A stretch of DNA of 64,000 nt from Pukyongiella litopenaei (GTDB lineage Bacteria; Pseudomonadota; Alphaproteobacteria; Rhodobacterales; Rhodobacteraceae), in assembly GCF_003008555.2 (NCBI RefSeq), contig NZ_CP027665.1, positions 930,001 through 994,000 on the forward strand. The letters are read 5' to 3'. The notes beneath the pieces were generated by a model. The model was not told the origin of the DNA, did not search any database, and saw only the letters and a list, made by a program, of their open reading frames with translations. This document shows positions 30,357 through 40,083 of the stretch, one piece after another. A program made the translations under genes and the position numbers. The stretch's first letter is position 1; the number at the start of each line of letters is the position of its first letter.

Positions 30357-31724
30357 TCAGACCGCCTCCAGCTTGCCGGCGTCGAAATCGGGACCGGGCA
30401 ACAGCTCGACCCCGGCCTTGCCCATCCGCACCTCGACCCCGGCCGCCACCAATGCCGCCTTGAGCCGGTCCACCTCGGCAAAGTTCTTGCTGTCCATCGC
30501 GGCGGCCCGCGCGCCCGCCAGCCGGTCGGCCAGCACCGACAGGTCCACATCCGGCGCCACCGCCCATGCCGGCACCTCGTCGCCCATCAGCCCCAGGAAT
30601 TGCAGGCAGTGACGCAGCGCGACCACGTCATCCGCCTGCGAGAGCCTGTGCAGTTCGGCAACGGCGCCGGCCGTGTTCAGGTCGTCGGCCAACGCGGCAA
30701 CCAGCGATAGGCTGGCATCGCCCCGACCAATTGCCTGACACGCCTGCGCATACCATTTCCGCAACGTCTTTTCGGCCTCGCGCGCCTTCTCCGCCGTCCA
30801 GTCCATCGGCTTGCGGTAATGCGTCGACAGGAACACGAACCGGATCACCTCACCCGGCACGCCCTCATCCAGAAGGTCCCGGACGGTAAAGAAATTGCCC
30901 AGCGACTTGGACATCTTCCGGCCCTCGACCTGCAGCATCTCGTTATGCAGCCAGACCCGCGCGAACTGCCCCTCGGGATGCGCGCAGCAGCTTTGCGCGA
31001 TCTCGTTTTCATGGTGCGGGAACATCAGGTCGTTGCCGCCGCCGTGAATGTCGAAACTGTCGCCCAGCAATTCATAGGCCATGGCCGAGCATTCGATATG
31101 CCAGCCCGGGCGGCCCCGGCCCCAGGGGCTGTCCCACCCCGGCAGGTCCTCCGATGACGGCTTCCACAGCACGAAATCCATCGGGTCTTCCTTGTAGGGC
31201 GCGACCTCGACCCGCGCCCCGGCGATCATGTCATCGACCGAGCGGCCCGACAGCCTGCCATAGTCGGCATAGTTGCGCACCCGGAACAGCACATGCCCGT
31301 CACGCGCATAGGCGAACCCGTCGGCGATCAGCTTTTCGATCATCGCCACCATCTGCGGGATATACTGCGTCGCGCGCGGCATATGCGTCGGCTCCAGCGC
31401 CCCCAGCGCGGCCATGTCGTCGAGGAACCATTGCGTGGTCTCGGCGGTGATCTCGGCGATCGGCCGCCCGCTTTCGGCCGACCGCGCGTTGATCTTGTCA
31501 TCCACGTCGGTGAAGTTGCGCACATAGGTGACGTGATCGGGGCCATGGACATGGCGCAGCAGCCGGTAGAGCACGTCGAACACCACCACCGGGCGGGCAT
31601 TGCCCAGATGCGCCCGGTCATAGACGGTGGGGCCGCAGACATACATGCGGACATTGCCGGGATCGATGGGCGCAAGGACCTCTTTCGACCGGGTCCGGGT
31701 GTTGTGCAGTCGGATCGTCGTCAT
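30357..31724 (-). CDS. cysS: cysteine--tRNA ligase
   Basis: 455-aa class I synthetase charging tRNA-Cys. HIGH-type motif HLGNA (residues 39-43) follows the zinc cysteine C30 in [10 protein letters not shown]. Further zinc ligands are in GWHIECSAM and FPHHENE, and KMSKS is present in [11 protein letters not shown] near residues 267-271. The start at ATG 31724 (MTTIRLHN) fits the family; a frame 19 codons longer exists. It is followed by cimA, so amino-acid and tRNA functions lie together. Confidence 0.95.
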   Translation of the reverse strand: MTTIRLHNTRTRSKEVLAPIDPGNVRMYVCGPTVYDRAHLGNARPVVVFDVLYRLLRHVHGPDHVTYVRNFTDVDDKINARSAESGRPIAEITAETTQWFLDDMAALGALEPTHMPRATQYIPQMVAMIEKLIADGFAYARDGHVLFRVRNYADYGRLSGRSVDDMIAGARVEVAPYKEDPMDFVLWKPSSEDLPGWDSPWGRGRPGWHIECSAMAYELLGDSFDIHGGGNDLMFPHHENEIAQSCCAHPEGQFARVWLHNEMLQVEGRKMSKSLGNFFTVRDLLDEGVPGEVIRFVFLSTHYRKPMDWTAEKAREAEKTLRKWYAQACQAIGRGDASLSLVAALADDLNTAGAVAELHRLSQADDVVALRHCLQFLGLMGDEVPAWAVAPDVDLSVLADRLAGARAAAMDSKNFAEVDRLKAALVAAGVEVRMGKAGVELLPGPDFDAGKLEAV

Positions 31725-31899
31725 GTCGCGTACCTCGGGCGCAGGTATCAGGCACTGTGCCTCCCGGCGCGGGCTTAGCAACTTGTCAGGTGGAAGAAAA
31801 CGACAGAAACCGGCCCGCTGGAAGGATCAGCAGGGAATAATGCAACCGCAAATGGTGCAGGTCTGGTTCATGCCCCCTGCCTAACCGCCGGCCAGACCG

Positions 31900-31967
31900 A
31901 AATCAAGGGCGGGGCGAAATCAAGGGTAGGGCAAAATCAAGGACCGGACAAAATCAAGAACCGGGCG
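31900..31967. repeat. four 17-bp direct repeats upstream of purF
   Basis: Units start at 31900, 31917, 31934 and 31951, each AAATCAAG followed by nine variable G/C-rich bases (GGCGGGGCG, GGTAGGGCA, GACCGGACA, AACCGGGCG). There are no gaps between units. The block ends about 90 bp before the preferred purF start. No hairpin or promoter is obvious inside it. A role as repeated protein-binding sites for purine control is possible but unproven. Confidence 0.8.
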
Positions 31968-32057
31968 CGGGCCACGAATTTGCGACGGGATCGTGACACC
32001 GCCCCGGCAAGCGACTATGTGGGGGCTGACCCGTCCACGGATTCGGAGCTGCCCGCC

Positions 32058-33569
32058 TTGTCCGACCACAAGCCCCTTCCCGCCCACCCTTTCGATTTCG
32101 ACGCCTGGACGCCATCCGACGACGGCGACAAGCTGAAAGAGGAATGCGGCATTTTCGGCGTGGTCGGGGTGCAGGACGCGTCGAATTTCGTCGCGCTGGG
32201 GCTACACGCCTTGCAGCATCGCGGGCAGGAAGCCGGCGGGATCGTCGCCCACGACCCCGAACAGGGGTTCAACAACGCCCGCCGTTTCGGCTATGTCCGC
32301 GACAATTTCACCTCGCAGAAGGTGATGGAGACCCTACCCGGCCCGGTGGCGATCGGGCATGTGCGCTATTCCACCGCCGGGACCAAGGGCCAGACCGCGA
32401 TCCGCGACGTGCAGCCGTTTTTCGGCGAGTTTTCCATGGGCGGCGCTGCGATCGCCCATAACGGCAACATCACCAACGCCAACGCGCTGCGGCGCGAACT
32501 GATCGAACGCGGCAGCATCTTCCAGTCCAGCAGCGACAGCGAATGCATCATCCACCTGATGGCCCGCAGCCTGCAGCGCACCATCCCCGAGCGGATGGAG
32601 GACGCGCTGCGCCGGGTCGAGGGGGCGTTTTCGGTGGTCGCGATGACCCGGACCAAGCTGATCGGCGTGCGCGATCCCCTGGGCGTGCGGCCGCTGGTTC
32701 TGGGCCGCATCGGCGCGGAATCGGATTGCGGCTGGGTGCTGAGTTCGGAAACCTGCGCGCTGGACATCATCGGCGCCGAGTTCATCCGCGAGATCGAACC
32801 GGGCGAAATGGTCGTGATCAACGCCGAGGACGGGGTCGAGAGCCATTTCCCGTTCCGCCCGCAGCCGTCGAAATTCTGCATCTTCGAGCATGTCTATTTC
32901 TCGCGCCCCGATTCGATCCTGGGCGGCCGTTCGGTCTATGAAACGCGCGAGGCGATCGGCCGCGAACTGGCCAAGGAAAGCCTCGTCGACGCGGATCTGG
33001 TCTGCCCGGTGCCCGACAGCGGCACCCCCGCGGCGATCGGGTTTTCGCTGGAATCGGGCATTCCCTATGCGATGGGGATCATCCGCAACCAGTATATGGG
33101 CCGGACCTTCATCGAACCGACCGAACAGATCCGCAACATGGGCGTGCGGCTGAAGCTGAACGTGAACCGCGCCCTGATCCGGGGCAAACGCGTGGTGCTG
33201 GTCGACGATTCGGTGGTGCGCGGCACAACCAGCCGCAAGATCAAGGACATGATCCTGGATGCCGGCGCCAAGGAGGTGCATTTCCGCATCGCCAGCCCGC
33301 CGACCGCCTGGCCCTGTTTCTACGGGGTCGACACGCCGCAGCGCGAGAAACTGCTGGCCGCCAGCATGACCGAAGACGAGATGCGCGAATACCTGGCGGT
33401 GGACAGCCTGAAATTCATCTCGCTCGACGGGCTTTACCGCGCGGTCGGCGAAGCCCGGGGCCGCGACAGCGCCTGCCCGCAATATTGCGATGCCTGTTTC
33501 TCGGGCGAATATCCGGTGGAACCCGCCGACATGATCGCGCAGGGGTTCGAAATGAAGGCCGCCGAATAG
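32058..33569 (+). CDS. purF: amidophosphoribosyltransferase
   Basis: About 503 aa, catalysing the first step of purine synthesis, phosphoribosylamine from PRPP and glutamine. The glutaminase nucleophile Cys is in EECGIFG (residue 30 with this start), so a short propeptide is removed. The phosphoribosyltransferase PRPP loop is VVLVDDSVVRGTT near residues 376-388. No ATG exists in the N-terminal region. I prefer TTG 32058, preceded by CGGAG at 9 nt; GTG 32019 and TTG 31980 are alternatives. The start is the uncertain part; the identity is firm. Confidence 0.92.
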   Translation: MSDHKPLPAHPFDFDAWTPSDDGDKLKEECGIFGVVGVQDASNFVALGLHALQHRGQEAGGIVAHDPEQGFNNARRFGYVRDNFTSQKVMETLPGPVAIGHVRYSTAGTKGQTAIRDVQPFFGEFSMGGAAIAHNGNITNANALRRELIERGSIFQSSSDSECIIHLMARSLQRTIPERMEDALRRVEGAFSVVAMTRTKLIGVRDPLGVRPLVLGRIGAESDCGWVLSSETCALDIIGAEFIREIEPGEMVVINAEDGVESHFPFRPQPSKFCIFEHVYFSRPDSILGGRSVYETREAIGRELAKESLVDADLVCPVPDSGTPAAIGFSLESGIPYAMGIIRNQYMGRTFIEPTEQIRNMGVRLKLNVNRALIRGKRVVLVDDSVVRGTTSRKIKDMILDAGAKEVHFRIASPPTAWPCFYGVDTPQREKLLAASMTEDEMREYLAVDSLKFISLDGLYRAVGEARGRDSACPQYCDACFSGEYPVEPADMIAQGFEMKAAE

Positions 33570-33748
33570 GCCCGGCCTGCGTCAAATCGACATGCCGGCC
33601 AAATCCGGCCGATTACCGCCACGTCATCCGCTGGAACCCGCGCAGCCGCGCGCGCGCTGTCGTGGCGTCCGCCTTTTGCCGCGCCCGGGACGGTGCTAGC
33701 CCGCGTTTTCGCACCCGATGCGATGGCAGACAGACAGGCAGACAGGCA

Positions 33749-34006
33749 ATGGCGAACGCAACGCCTTCGAACGTGGCCGCGATGGCCACAAAGAAAAAGA
33801 TCGTGGACCGCAACGAAACGGTCCTGATCGGGCTGTTCGGCCCGACCACGCGGATGGAGGCGCTGATGCGCCTGCCGGGCGGACGGATCAGGACGGTGAA
33901 GAACGGCACCAGCATCCTGTCGGGCCGCGTGGTGGCGATCGACGAACGCGGCGTGCACCTGCTGCGCCGCGGCGAGGTGGTGCTGATCGGCATGCCGGGC
34001 ACCTGA
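33749..34006 (+). CDS. small conserved-looking hypothetical protein
   Basis: 85-aa protein with a short polar N-terminus (ATKKKIVDRNETV). A compact beta-rich part follows: VLIGLFGPTTRMEALMRLPGGRIRTV, split here as residues 25-50, then SGRVVAIDERGVHLLRRGEVVLIGMPG. The repeated 'R-V-V-A-I-D..G-V-x-L' pattern resembles the PilP/GspC-like small beta domains, but this is only a visual likeness. It sits 179 bp after purF and 52 bp before the SDR gene. Start at ATG 33749. Function unknown. Confidence 0.6.
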   Translation: MANATPSNVAAMATKKKIVDRNETVLIGLFGPTTRMEALMRLPGGRIRTVKNGTSILSGRVVAIDERGVHLLRRGEVVLIGMPGT

Positions 34007-34058
34007 GCCGCGCCGGTTCGGGCTTGACCCGCCTGCCGGCACGGGGCAGATCGCGCCC

Positions 34059-34727
34059 ATGACCGACCCAATGACCCATTCCGACACGCGGATCGCCCTG
34101 ATCACGGGCGCCTCGCGCGGGCTCGGCGCCGCGCTGGCCGAGGCGCTGGCGCCTGCCTATCACATCGTTGCCGTCGCCCGCACCACCGGCGCGCTCGAGG
34201 ACCTGGACGACCGTATCAAGGCCAGGGGCGGACAGGCCACGCTGGCGCCGATGGACATTGCCGACGCCAACGCCATGGCGACGCTGTGCCGGGGCATCCA
34301 CGACCGCTGGGGCAAGGTCGACCTCTGGCTGCATGCCGCGATCCATGCCGCGCCGCTGACACCGGCCAATTTCATCGACGCCAAGGACTGGTCGAAATCG
34401 GTCGCCGTGAATGCCACGGCCACGTCGGTGCTGATCCCCTATGTATCGCCGCTTTTGGGCGACAGCGGCCGGGCCGTGTTCTTCGACGATCCGCAGGCGG
34501 GCGAGAAATTCCACGGCACCTATGGCGCGACCAAGGCGGCGCAGATGGCGCTGGCCCGCAGCTGGGCGGCAGAGACCGTCCGCACCGGGCCGCGCGTCGA
34601 GGTGGTCGAACCGCGCCCGATGGCGACCGCGACCCGCGCCCGGTTCCATCCCGGCGAAGACCGGGACCGGCTGGCGCGGCCCGCGGACGAGGCGGCTCGC
34701 CTTCTCGACCTGTTGCAGTTGCGCTAG
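34059..34727 (+). CDS. SDR family NAD(P)-dependent oxidoreductase
   Basis: 222-aa short-chain dehydrogenase. The cofactor loop is TGASRGLG (residues 16-23), and the catalytic Tyr and Lys are in TYGATKAAQ near residues 154 and 158. A Ser is not evident at the usual catalytic place before them, where FFDDPQAGEKF stands, so the active site may be altered. It lies between a small unknown gene and surE; the substrate is unknown. Confidence 0.82.
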   Translation: MTDPMTHSDTRIALITGASRGLGAALAEALAPAYHIVAVARTTGALEDLDDRIKARGGQATLAPMDIADANAMATLCRGIHDRWGKVDLWLHAAIHAAPLTPANFIDAKDWSKSVAVNATATSVLIPYVSPLLGDSGRAVFFDDPQAGEKFHGTYGATKAAQMALARSWAAETVRTGPRVEVVEPRPMATATRARFHPGEDRDRLARPADEAARLLDLLQLR

Positions 34728-34805
34728 GACGCCGGGCCACAGGCGCAACGCCGCTTGCCCTGATTCGGCCCCGCGACTATCAAAGGGCCAAAGAGGCGGA
34801 ATTTC

Positions 34806-35588
34806 ATGCGCATCCTGATCACGAATGACGACGGCATCAACGCTCCGGGGTTGCAGGTGCTTGCGGATATCGCCGCCGATCTCGCCGGCCCCGACGGCGA
34901 GGTCTGGACCGTGGCCCCGGCGTTCGAGCAATCCGGCGTGGCCCATTGCATCAGCTATTCGCACCCGATGATGATCGCCCGGATGAGCGAACGCAGCTAT
35001 GCCGCCGAGGGCAGCCCCGCCGACTGCGTGATGGCCGGGCTGCACGACGTGATGAAGGACGCCCCGCCCGACCTGGTGCTGTCCGGTGTCAACCGTGGCA
35101 ACAATTCGGCCGAGAACGCGCTCTATTCCGGCACGCTGGGCGGCGCGATGGAAGCCGCGCTGCAGGGCCTGCCCGCCATCGCGCTGTCGCAATATCTCGG
35201 CCCGCGCACCTTTTCGGCCGAAAACCCGTTCGAGGCCGCGGCACGGCATGGCGCCGGGGTGATCCGGCGCATCCTGGACGCGGCCCCCGAGGCCGGCGAC
35301 GACTACCGGCTGTTCTACAACGTCAACTTTCCGCCGATCCCGGCGGACGAGGTGAAGGGCACGCGCATCGCCACCCAGGGCTACCGGCGCGGCACGAGGT
35401 TCGGGGTCGAACCGCACCTGTCGCCCTCGGGGCGGCGGTTTCTCTGGATCCGGGGCGGCGAACAGCATGTGCCGACGCTGCCGGGCACGGACGCGGCCCT
35501 GAACCTGGACGGCTACATCTCGGTCACGCCGATGCGCGCGGACCTGACCGCCCATGACGCGCTCGACGCGCTGCGGGGTATTGAATGA
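34806..35588 (+). CDS. surE: 5'/3'-nucleotidase SurE
   Basis: 260-aa survival protein SurE, a metal-dependent nucleoside monophosphatase. The N-terminal metal site is [10 protein letters not shown] with N7, D8 and D9. [20 protein letters not shown] (cut at residues 97-116) carries the conserved Asn/Ser residues. The stop overlaps the pcm start by 4 bp. surE-pcm-nlpD is a conserved order, here intact. Confidence 0.94.
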   Translation: MRILITNDDGINAPGLQVLADIAADLAGPDGEVWTVAPAFEQSGVAHCISYSHPMMIARMSERSYAAEGSPADCVMAGLHDVMKDAPPDLVLSGVNRGNNSAENALYSGTLGGAMEAALQGLPAIALSQYLGPRTFSAENPFEAAARHGAGVIRRILDAAPEAGDDYRLFYNVNFPPIPADEVKGTRIATQGYRRGTRFGVEPHLSPSGRRFLWIRGGEQHVPTLPGTDAALNLDGYISVTPMRADLTAHDALDALRGIE

Positions 35589-36232
35589 CCGGTCCCGACG
35601 CCGAGACCCGGATGCAGTTCCTGTTCGCGCTGCGTTCGCACGGGGTGACGGATGCCCGCGTGCTCGAGGTGATGGAGGCGATCGACCGCGGCCCGTTCGT
35701 CACCGGGCTGTTCTCGGAACGCGCCTATGACGACACGCCGCTGCCCATCGCCTGCGGCCAGACCATCAGCCAGCCCTCGGTGGTCGGGCTGATGACCCAG
35801 GCGCTGGGGGTCGGGCCGCGCGACAAGGTGCTCGAGGTCGGCACCGGGTCGGGCTACCAGGCGGCGGTGCTGTCCCGGCTGGCACGCCGGGTCTATACGC
35901 TGGACCGTCACGCGCGGCTGGTGCGCGAGGCGCAGGCGGTTTTCGACGCGATGGGGCTGGCCAATATCACCGCGATGGTGGGCGACGGATCGCATGGCCT
36001 GCCCGAACAGGCGCCGTTCGACCGGATCATGGTCACGGCGGCGGCCGAAGATCCGCCGGGGCCGCTCTTGGCGCAACTCAGGATCGGCGGTATCATGGTG
36101 GTGCCGGTCGGCCAGTCCGACGCCGTGCAGACCCTGATCCGGGTACGGCGGCACGATACCGGCTATGACTATGATGAATTGCGCCCGGTGCGGTTCGTCC
36201 CGCTTCTCGAAGGGCTGGGCAAGGACGAGTGA
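35585..36232 (+). CDS. pcm: protein-L-isoaspartate O-methyltransferase
   Basis: 215-aa methyltransferase that repairs isoaspartyl residues in aged proteins using S-adenosylmethionine. SAM motif I is [15 protein letters not shown] (about residues 82-96). The conserved substrate loop [17 protein letters not shown] and the acidic motif [10 protein letters not shown] are present. Translationally coupled to surE, followed by the NlpD-like lipoprotein 55 bp downstream. Confidence 0.94.
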   Translation: MTGPDAETRMQFLFALRSHGVTDARVLEVMEAIDRGPFVTGLFSERAYDDTPLPIACGQTISQPSVVGLMTQALGVGPRDKVLEVGTGSGYQAAVLSRLARRVYTLDRHARLVREAQAVFDAMGLANITAMVGDGSHGLPEQAPFDRIMVTAAAEDPPGPLLAQLRIGGIMVVPVGQSDAVQTLIRVRRHDTGYDYDELRPVRFVPLLEGLGKDE

Positions 36233-36287
36233 ACCCGGGTTGAGCGCCGAAACCCCGGTGAACAGGGGGCGGCAGATTGAGGATGGC

Positions 36288-37451
36288 ATGATGAATTTTC
36301 CCCGAACCCGCAAGATCGCCCGTGTCGGCGCGCCGGTTGCGGTGCTGGCGCTGGTTTCGGCCTGCTCCAAGCCGCTGGACTATGACCTGCGCGGCCATAT
36401 CGGCGCGTTCAGCACCGCGCCCGCGGCATCGCAGGCCACCGCCGACCGGCCCAGGCCGGACGATCGCGGGGTGATCTCCTACCCGAATTACCAGGTCGCA
36501 GTGGCGCGGCGCGGCGACACCGTCGGAACGGTTGCGAACCGTGTCGGCCTGCCCCCCGCCGAACTGGCCCGCTACAACGGCCTCGACCCGAACGCGACGC
36601 TGCGCGAGGGCGAAGTGGTCGCCCTGCCCCGCCGCGTTCCCGCCAGCGGCGGGGTGGATATCGCGGCGCTGGCCGGCAGCGCCATCGACAGCGCACCCGA
36701 ACCCGGCGCGGTGCAGACCACGGCCCTGCCATCCGCCAGCGGGCAACCGGCGAAACCGGCGGCGCAATCGGGACAGGAGCCGGTGCGCCACAAGGTGGCC
36801 CGCGGGGAAACCGCCTATACGATATCGCGGCTCTACCAGGTGCCGGTGAAATCGCTGGCCGAATGGAACGGGCTGGGCTCGGATTTCGCGGTGCGCGAAG
36901 GTCAATACCTGCTGATCCCGGTTCAGGGCGCCAAGCCGCCCAGGGTCGCCGCCGCGGCCGCGACCACCGCTCCGGGCGCAGGGTCGCCCACGCCGACACC
37001 GCCCAGCGCGACCGGCCCGCTTCCGGCGGAACAGGTCAAACCCGCCGCCCAGTCCAAGCCGCCGACCGTCACCGCGGACAAGCCGACGAAACCCGCCCAG
37101 ACGGGCCGGCTGGGCATGCCGGTTTCGGGCAAGATCGTCCGCGAATATTCGCCGGGGCGCAACAACGGCATCGACATCTCGGCCAGTTCCGGCGCCCAGG
37201 TTTCCGCCGCCGCGGATGGCAACGTGCTGGCCATCACCGAAGATACCGAGGGCACGTCGATCGTCATCGTGCGCCATTCGAACAAGCTGGTGACGGTCTA
37301 TGCCAATGTGGACGGCATCGCGGTCAAGAAGGGCGATACCGTCAAACGCGGCCAGAAACTGGCCCAGACCCGCTCAGGCGGCAATTCGGCGGTGCATTTC
37401 GAGGTCCGCGAAGGTCTCGATAGCGTCGATCCGATGCTGTATCTGAAATAG
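36288..37451 (+). CDS. nlpD: NlpD-like LysM/M23 lipoprotein
   Basis: 387-aa outer-membrane-type lipoprotein. The signal peptide ends in a lipobox LVSAC with lipidated C26. Two LysM domains lie at about residues 67-113 and 168-212, then a Pro/Ala-rich linker and an M23/LytM domain from about 283. The zinc-site His of active M23 enzymes appears replaced: GRNNGIDI instead of H-x-x-x-D, YANVD instead of the H-containing turn, and only a single His in AVHFEVRE. This suggests a non-enzymatic amidase activator, like E. coli NlpD/EnvC. Third in the surE-pcm-nlpD run. Start at ATG 36288 or 36291. Confidence 0.9.
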   Translation: MMNFPRTRKIARVGAPVAVLALVSACSKPLDYDLRGHIGAFSTAPAASQATADRPRPDDRGVISYPNYQVAVARRGDTVGTVANRVGLPPAELARYNGLDPNATLREGEVVALPRRVPASGGVDIAALAGSAIDSAPEPGAVQTTALPSASGQPAKPAAQSGQEPVRHKVARGETAYTISRLYQVPVKSLAEWNGLGSDFAVREGQYLLIPVQGAKPPRVAAAAATTAPGAGSPTPTPPSATGPLPAEQVKPAAQSKPPTVTADKPTKPAQTGRLGMPVSGKIVREYSPGRNNGIDISASSGAQVSAAADGNVLAITEDTEGTSIVIVRHSNKLVTVYANVDGIAVKKGDTVKRGQKLAQTRSGGNSAVHFEVREGLDSVDPMLYLK

Positions 37452-37524
37452 GTGCGCCCGACGCCGCGCCCCGGTTGGACCCGGTTCCGCCCCGGCAGCG
37501 GGCGGGACCTCCTATGAGAAAGGC

Positions 37525-37857
37525 ATGGCCATGATGCCGGCCATCAGCATTGCCACCATCGCGACCCTTGTCGCGGCAGAAATCTGCCCCTGGGCCGAAG
37601 GCAGCTATGAAGGCGGCGAACCGGATTTCCGGGCGGAATTCGCCGTGAACCAGGATTGCAGCCAGATCGTGTTCCAGTCTTCGGGCAGCGATGCCTTTGC
37701 CCAGACCGAAACACCGCTGAGCTTTCCGCTGACGCAGACCGACAACGGCTGGGAAGCGGATATTCACCAGATCCGCACCATCCTGCGCCCCGATGGGCGG
37801 CATATCCAGTTCATGGGCCCCGGTGTGGACCGGCTGTTGCCGGTTAACGACCACTAG
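37525..37857 (+). CDS. small hypothetical protein, possibly exported
   Basis: 110-aa protein with a weakly hydrophobic N-terminus (MMPAISIATIATLVAAE) that could be a signal peptide. Two Cys (in EICPW and QDCSQ) could pair in the periplasm. The rest is beta-like and polar, with no family I recognise. GAGAAAGGC precedes the ATG. It ends 6 bp from the convergent DUF815 ATPase gene, so the two share a very tight 3' junction. Confidence 0.6.
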   Translation: MAMMPAISIATIATLVAAEICPWAEGSYEGGEPDFRAEFAVNQDCSQIVFQSSGSDAFAQTETPLSFPLTQTDNGWEADIHQIRTILRPDGRHIQFMGPGVDRLLPVNDH

Positions 37858-37863
37858 GGCCGG

Positions 37864-38709
37864 TCAGTCCGCGCCACGGATGCCGTGCCGCCCGGCCAGA
37901 TCGGTAAAGAACTGCCACGCCACCCGGCCCGACCGCGACCCGCGCGTCGCCTGCCATTCGATCGCCTCGGCCCGCAGGGTTTCGGGATCGATCCGCAGGT
38001 CGTGGGCGGCGCAATAGCCGTCGATCATGGCGAGGAACTCGTCCTGGCTGCACGGGTGGAACCCCAGCCACAGCCCGAACCGGTCCGACAGCGATACCTT
38101 TTCCTCGACCGCCTCGGACGGGCTGATCGCGCTCGAACGCTCGTTCTCGATCATGTCGCGCGGCATCAGGTGGCGGCGGTTGGAGGTGGCATAGAACACC
38201 ACGTTTTCCGGCCGTCCCTCGATGCCGCCATCCAGCACCGCCTTGAGCGACTTGTAATGCTGGTCGTCATGAGAAAAGGACAGGTCGTCACAAAACAGGA
38301 CGAACCGCTGCGGCGCCGCGCGCAGGTGGTTCAGCAGCCGCCCGACACTGGGCAGATCCTCGCGTTGCAGCTCGACCAGCTTCAGCTCCGGGTGGCTGCG
38401 TGCGAGCCGCCCATGCACCGCCTTGACCAGGCTCGACTTGCCCATCCCGCGCGCGCCCCAGAGCAGCGCATTGTTGGCGGCGAACCCCTCGGCAAAGCGG
38501 CGGGTATTGTCGAGCAGGGTTTCGCGGGCGCGGTCGATCCCCACCAGCAGGTCCAGCGCCACCCGGTTGACGCGGGTCACGGGCTCCAGCCGGTCCGGGT
38601 CGACATGCCAGACAAAGGCGGGCGCGGCCGAGAAATCGGGCGTGGGCAACGGCGCGGGCGACATCCGTTCCAGCGCGGCGGCGATACGGTGCAAGGGATC
38701 ATCACACAT
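37864..38709 (-). CDS. DUF815-family AAA ATPase
   Basis: 281-aa ATP-binding protein of the DUF815 type. Walker A is WGARGMGKSS near residues 83-92 and Walker B is RFVLFCDDLSF. A conserved YATSNRRHLMPRD and an arginine near DRFGLWLGF complete the ATPase features. Function is not established for the family. I start at ATG 38709 (MCDDPLHR), after GGAGCCGACCA. Divergent from the ABC ATPase gene with 169 bp between starts. Confidence 0.85.
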   Translation of the reverse strand: MCDDPLHRIAAALERMSPAPLPTPDFSAAPAFVWHVDPDRLEPVTRVNRVALDLLVGIDRARETLLDNTRRFAEGFAANNALLWGARGMGKSSLVKAVHGRLARSHPELKLVELQREDLPSVGRLLNHLRAAPQRFVLFCDDLSFSHDDQHYKSLKAVLDGGIEGRPENVVFYATSNRRHLMPRDMIENERSSAISPSEAVEEKVSLSDRFGLWLGFHPCSQDEFLAMIDGYCAAHDLRIDPETLRAEAIEWQATRGSRSGRVAWQFFTDLAGRHGIRGAD

Positions 38710-38878
38710 TGGTCGGCTCCTGCTGCGTCCGGCTGTTGAAACCACTTTCGCGCCATGTCGGCAAGGGGCCGGCGCGGCCGGGAACCCGCCGGCGCCGCGG
38801 CATCGCTTGCGCAGGCGGTGCGCGGTTGCTATCTGCCGCAAGGATCCGCAGCATCCGCAACCGGCAGGATAGGACAGC

Positions 38879-39985
38879 GTGCAGCACCAGCCCCCGCAGA
38901 GCCTGGCCCCCAGGCTGGAAATCCGCAATCTGGTTCGGGTGATCGAAGGCCGCCGGGTCGTCGATGACGTGTCGCTGACGATCATGCCCGGGCAGGTGAC
39001 CTGCCTGCTTGGCCCCTCGGGCTGCGGCAAGTCCACGACGCTGCGCATGATCGCCGGTGTCGAGATGCAGGACAGCGGCGAAATCTGGGTCGACGGCAAA
39101 CTGGTCTGCGACACGGTATTCCGGGTGCCGCCCGAACGTCGCGGCATCGGGCTGATGTTCCAGGATTTCGCCCTGTTTCCGCACCTGTCGGTGGCCGACA
39201 ACGTGGCTTTCGGGCTGCGCAGCTGCAGCGCCGAGGAGAAACGCGCGCGGGTGGTCGAGCTGCTCGACCGGGTGGACCTGCTGCGCTTCGTCGACGGGTA
39301 TCCGCACCAGCTGTCCGGCGGCGAACAGCAGCGCGTGGCGCTGGCGCGGTCGCTGGCGCCCCGGCCGCGGATCATGTTGATGGACGAACCGTTCTCGGGC
39401 CTCGACAACCGGCTGCGCGACGGCATCCGCGACGACACGCTGGCCTTGCTCAAGGAAGAGGACACCGCCGTCCTGCTGGTCACCCACGAACCCGAGGAAG
39501 CCATGCGCATGGCCGACGAGATCGCGCTGATGCGCGACGGGCGGATCGTCCAGCAGGGCGCGCCCTACAACGTCTATACCCGGCCCGTGGACCGCGCGGC
39601 GGTGGCGTTCTTCTCGGATGCCAACGTGCTGGGCGCGCAGGTGAACGGGGCGCTGGCCGACACGCCCTTTGGCCAGTTCCTTGCCCCCGGCGTGCCGGAC
39701 GGCACCGACGTGGATATCGTGTTCCGGCCCCAGCATGTCCGGCTGGATTTCGACCGCAACGGATCGGGCCCGCTGCCGACCGCCACCGATGGCGTTCCCG
39801 CACGCGGCACGGTGGTGCGCGCGCGGTTCATGGGCCATGAAAGCCTGGTCGAGTTCCGGATGGATTTCGACGGCTCGATCCTGAAGGCCACGGTCCCCAA
39901 CGTGTTCCTGCCCGCACCGGGCAAGACGATGTGGCTGACCGTGCCGCGCAACCGCTGCTTTGTTTTCCCCGTAACTCACATGTGA
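38879..39985 (+). CDS. ABC transporter ATP-binding protein (ferric-ion/polyamine type)
   Basis: 368-aa ATPase with Walker A GPSGCGKST (residues 45-53), the Q-loop in MFQDFALFPHLS, signature LSGGEQQR near residue 145, Walker B IMLMDEPFSGLD and a C-terminal TOBE-like domain with FRPQHVRLD. The layout resembles FbpC/PotA importers. The start is GTG 38879, after AGGACAGC. No permease or binding protein is adjacent, so it is a solo ATPase whose partners must lie elsewhere. Confidence 0.85.
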   Translation: MQHQPPQSLAPRLEIRNLVRVIEGRRVVDDVSLTIMPGQVTCLLGPSGCGKSTTLRMIAGVEMQDSGEIWVDGKLVCDTVFRVPPERRGIGLMFQDFALFPHLSVADNVAFGLRSCSAEEKRARVVELLDRVDLLRFVDGYPHQLSGGEQQRVALARSLAPRPRIMLMDEPFSGLDNRLRDGIRDDTLALLKEEDTAVLLVTHEPEEAMRMADEIALMRDGRIVQQGAPYNVYTRPVDRAAVAFFSDANVLGAQVNGALADTPFGQFLAPGVPDGTDVDIVFRPQHVRLDFDRNGSGPLPTATDGVPARGTVVRARFMGHESLVEFRMDFDGSILKATVPNVFLPAPGKTMWLTVPRNRCFVFPVTHM

Positions 39986-40007
39986 CGCAGGCGCCGGAAT
40001 CGAAACC

Positions 40008-40053
40008 TTGACAGCGATATCGGGCCTGTCTCAGCATACTGCCCAGTATTTTT
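40008..40053 (+). promoter_or_regulatory. promoter/operator of the LysM-protease gene
   Basis: A consensus -35 TTGACA (40008-40013) is followed by an imperfect -10 region. A 14-bp dyad ATACTG-CC-CAGTAT (40036-40049) runs into TTTTT (40049-40053). The dyad could be an operator near the transcription start of the LysM gene, or a weak terminator for the ABC ATPase gene that ends at 39985. The start codon is 31 bp downstream. Sequence elements are seen; the role is inferred. Confidence 0.45.
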
Positions 40054-40083
40054 GTTCAGTTCGATTTTTGCCGAGGGTGCGTT

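Noticed and set aside
31900..31967. The four repeats as a CRISPR array
   Set aside because: Units follow each other directly without spacers and are only 17 bp, so this is a tandem repeat and not CRISPR.
31725..32057. A purine riboswitch in front of purF
   Set aside because: No conserved three-way-junction pattern or loop-loop complementarity was seen, only the tandem repeats.
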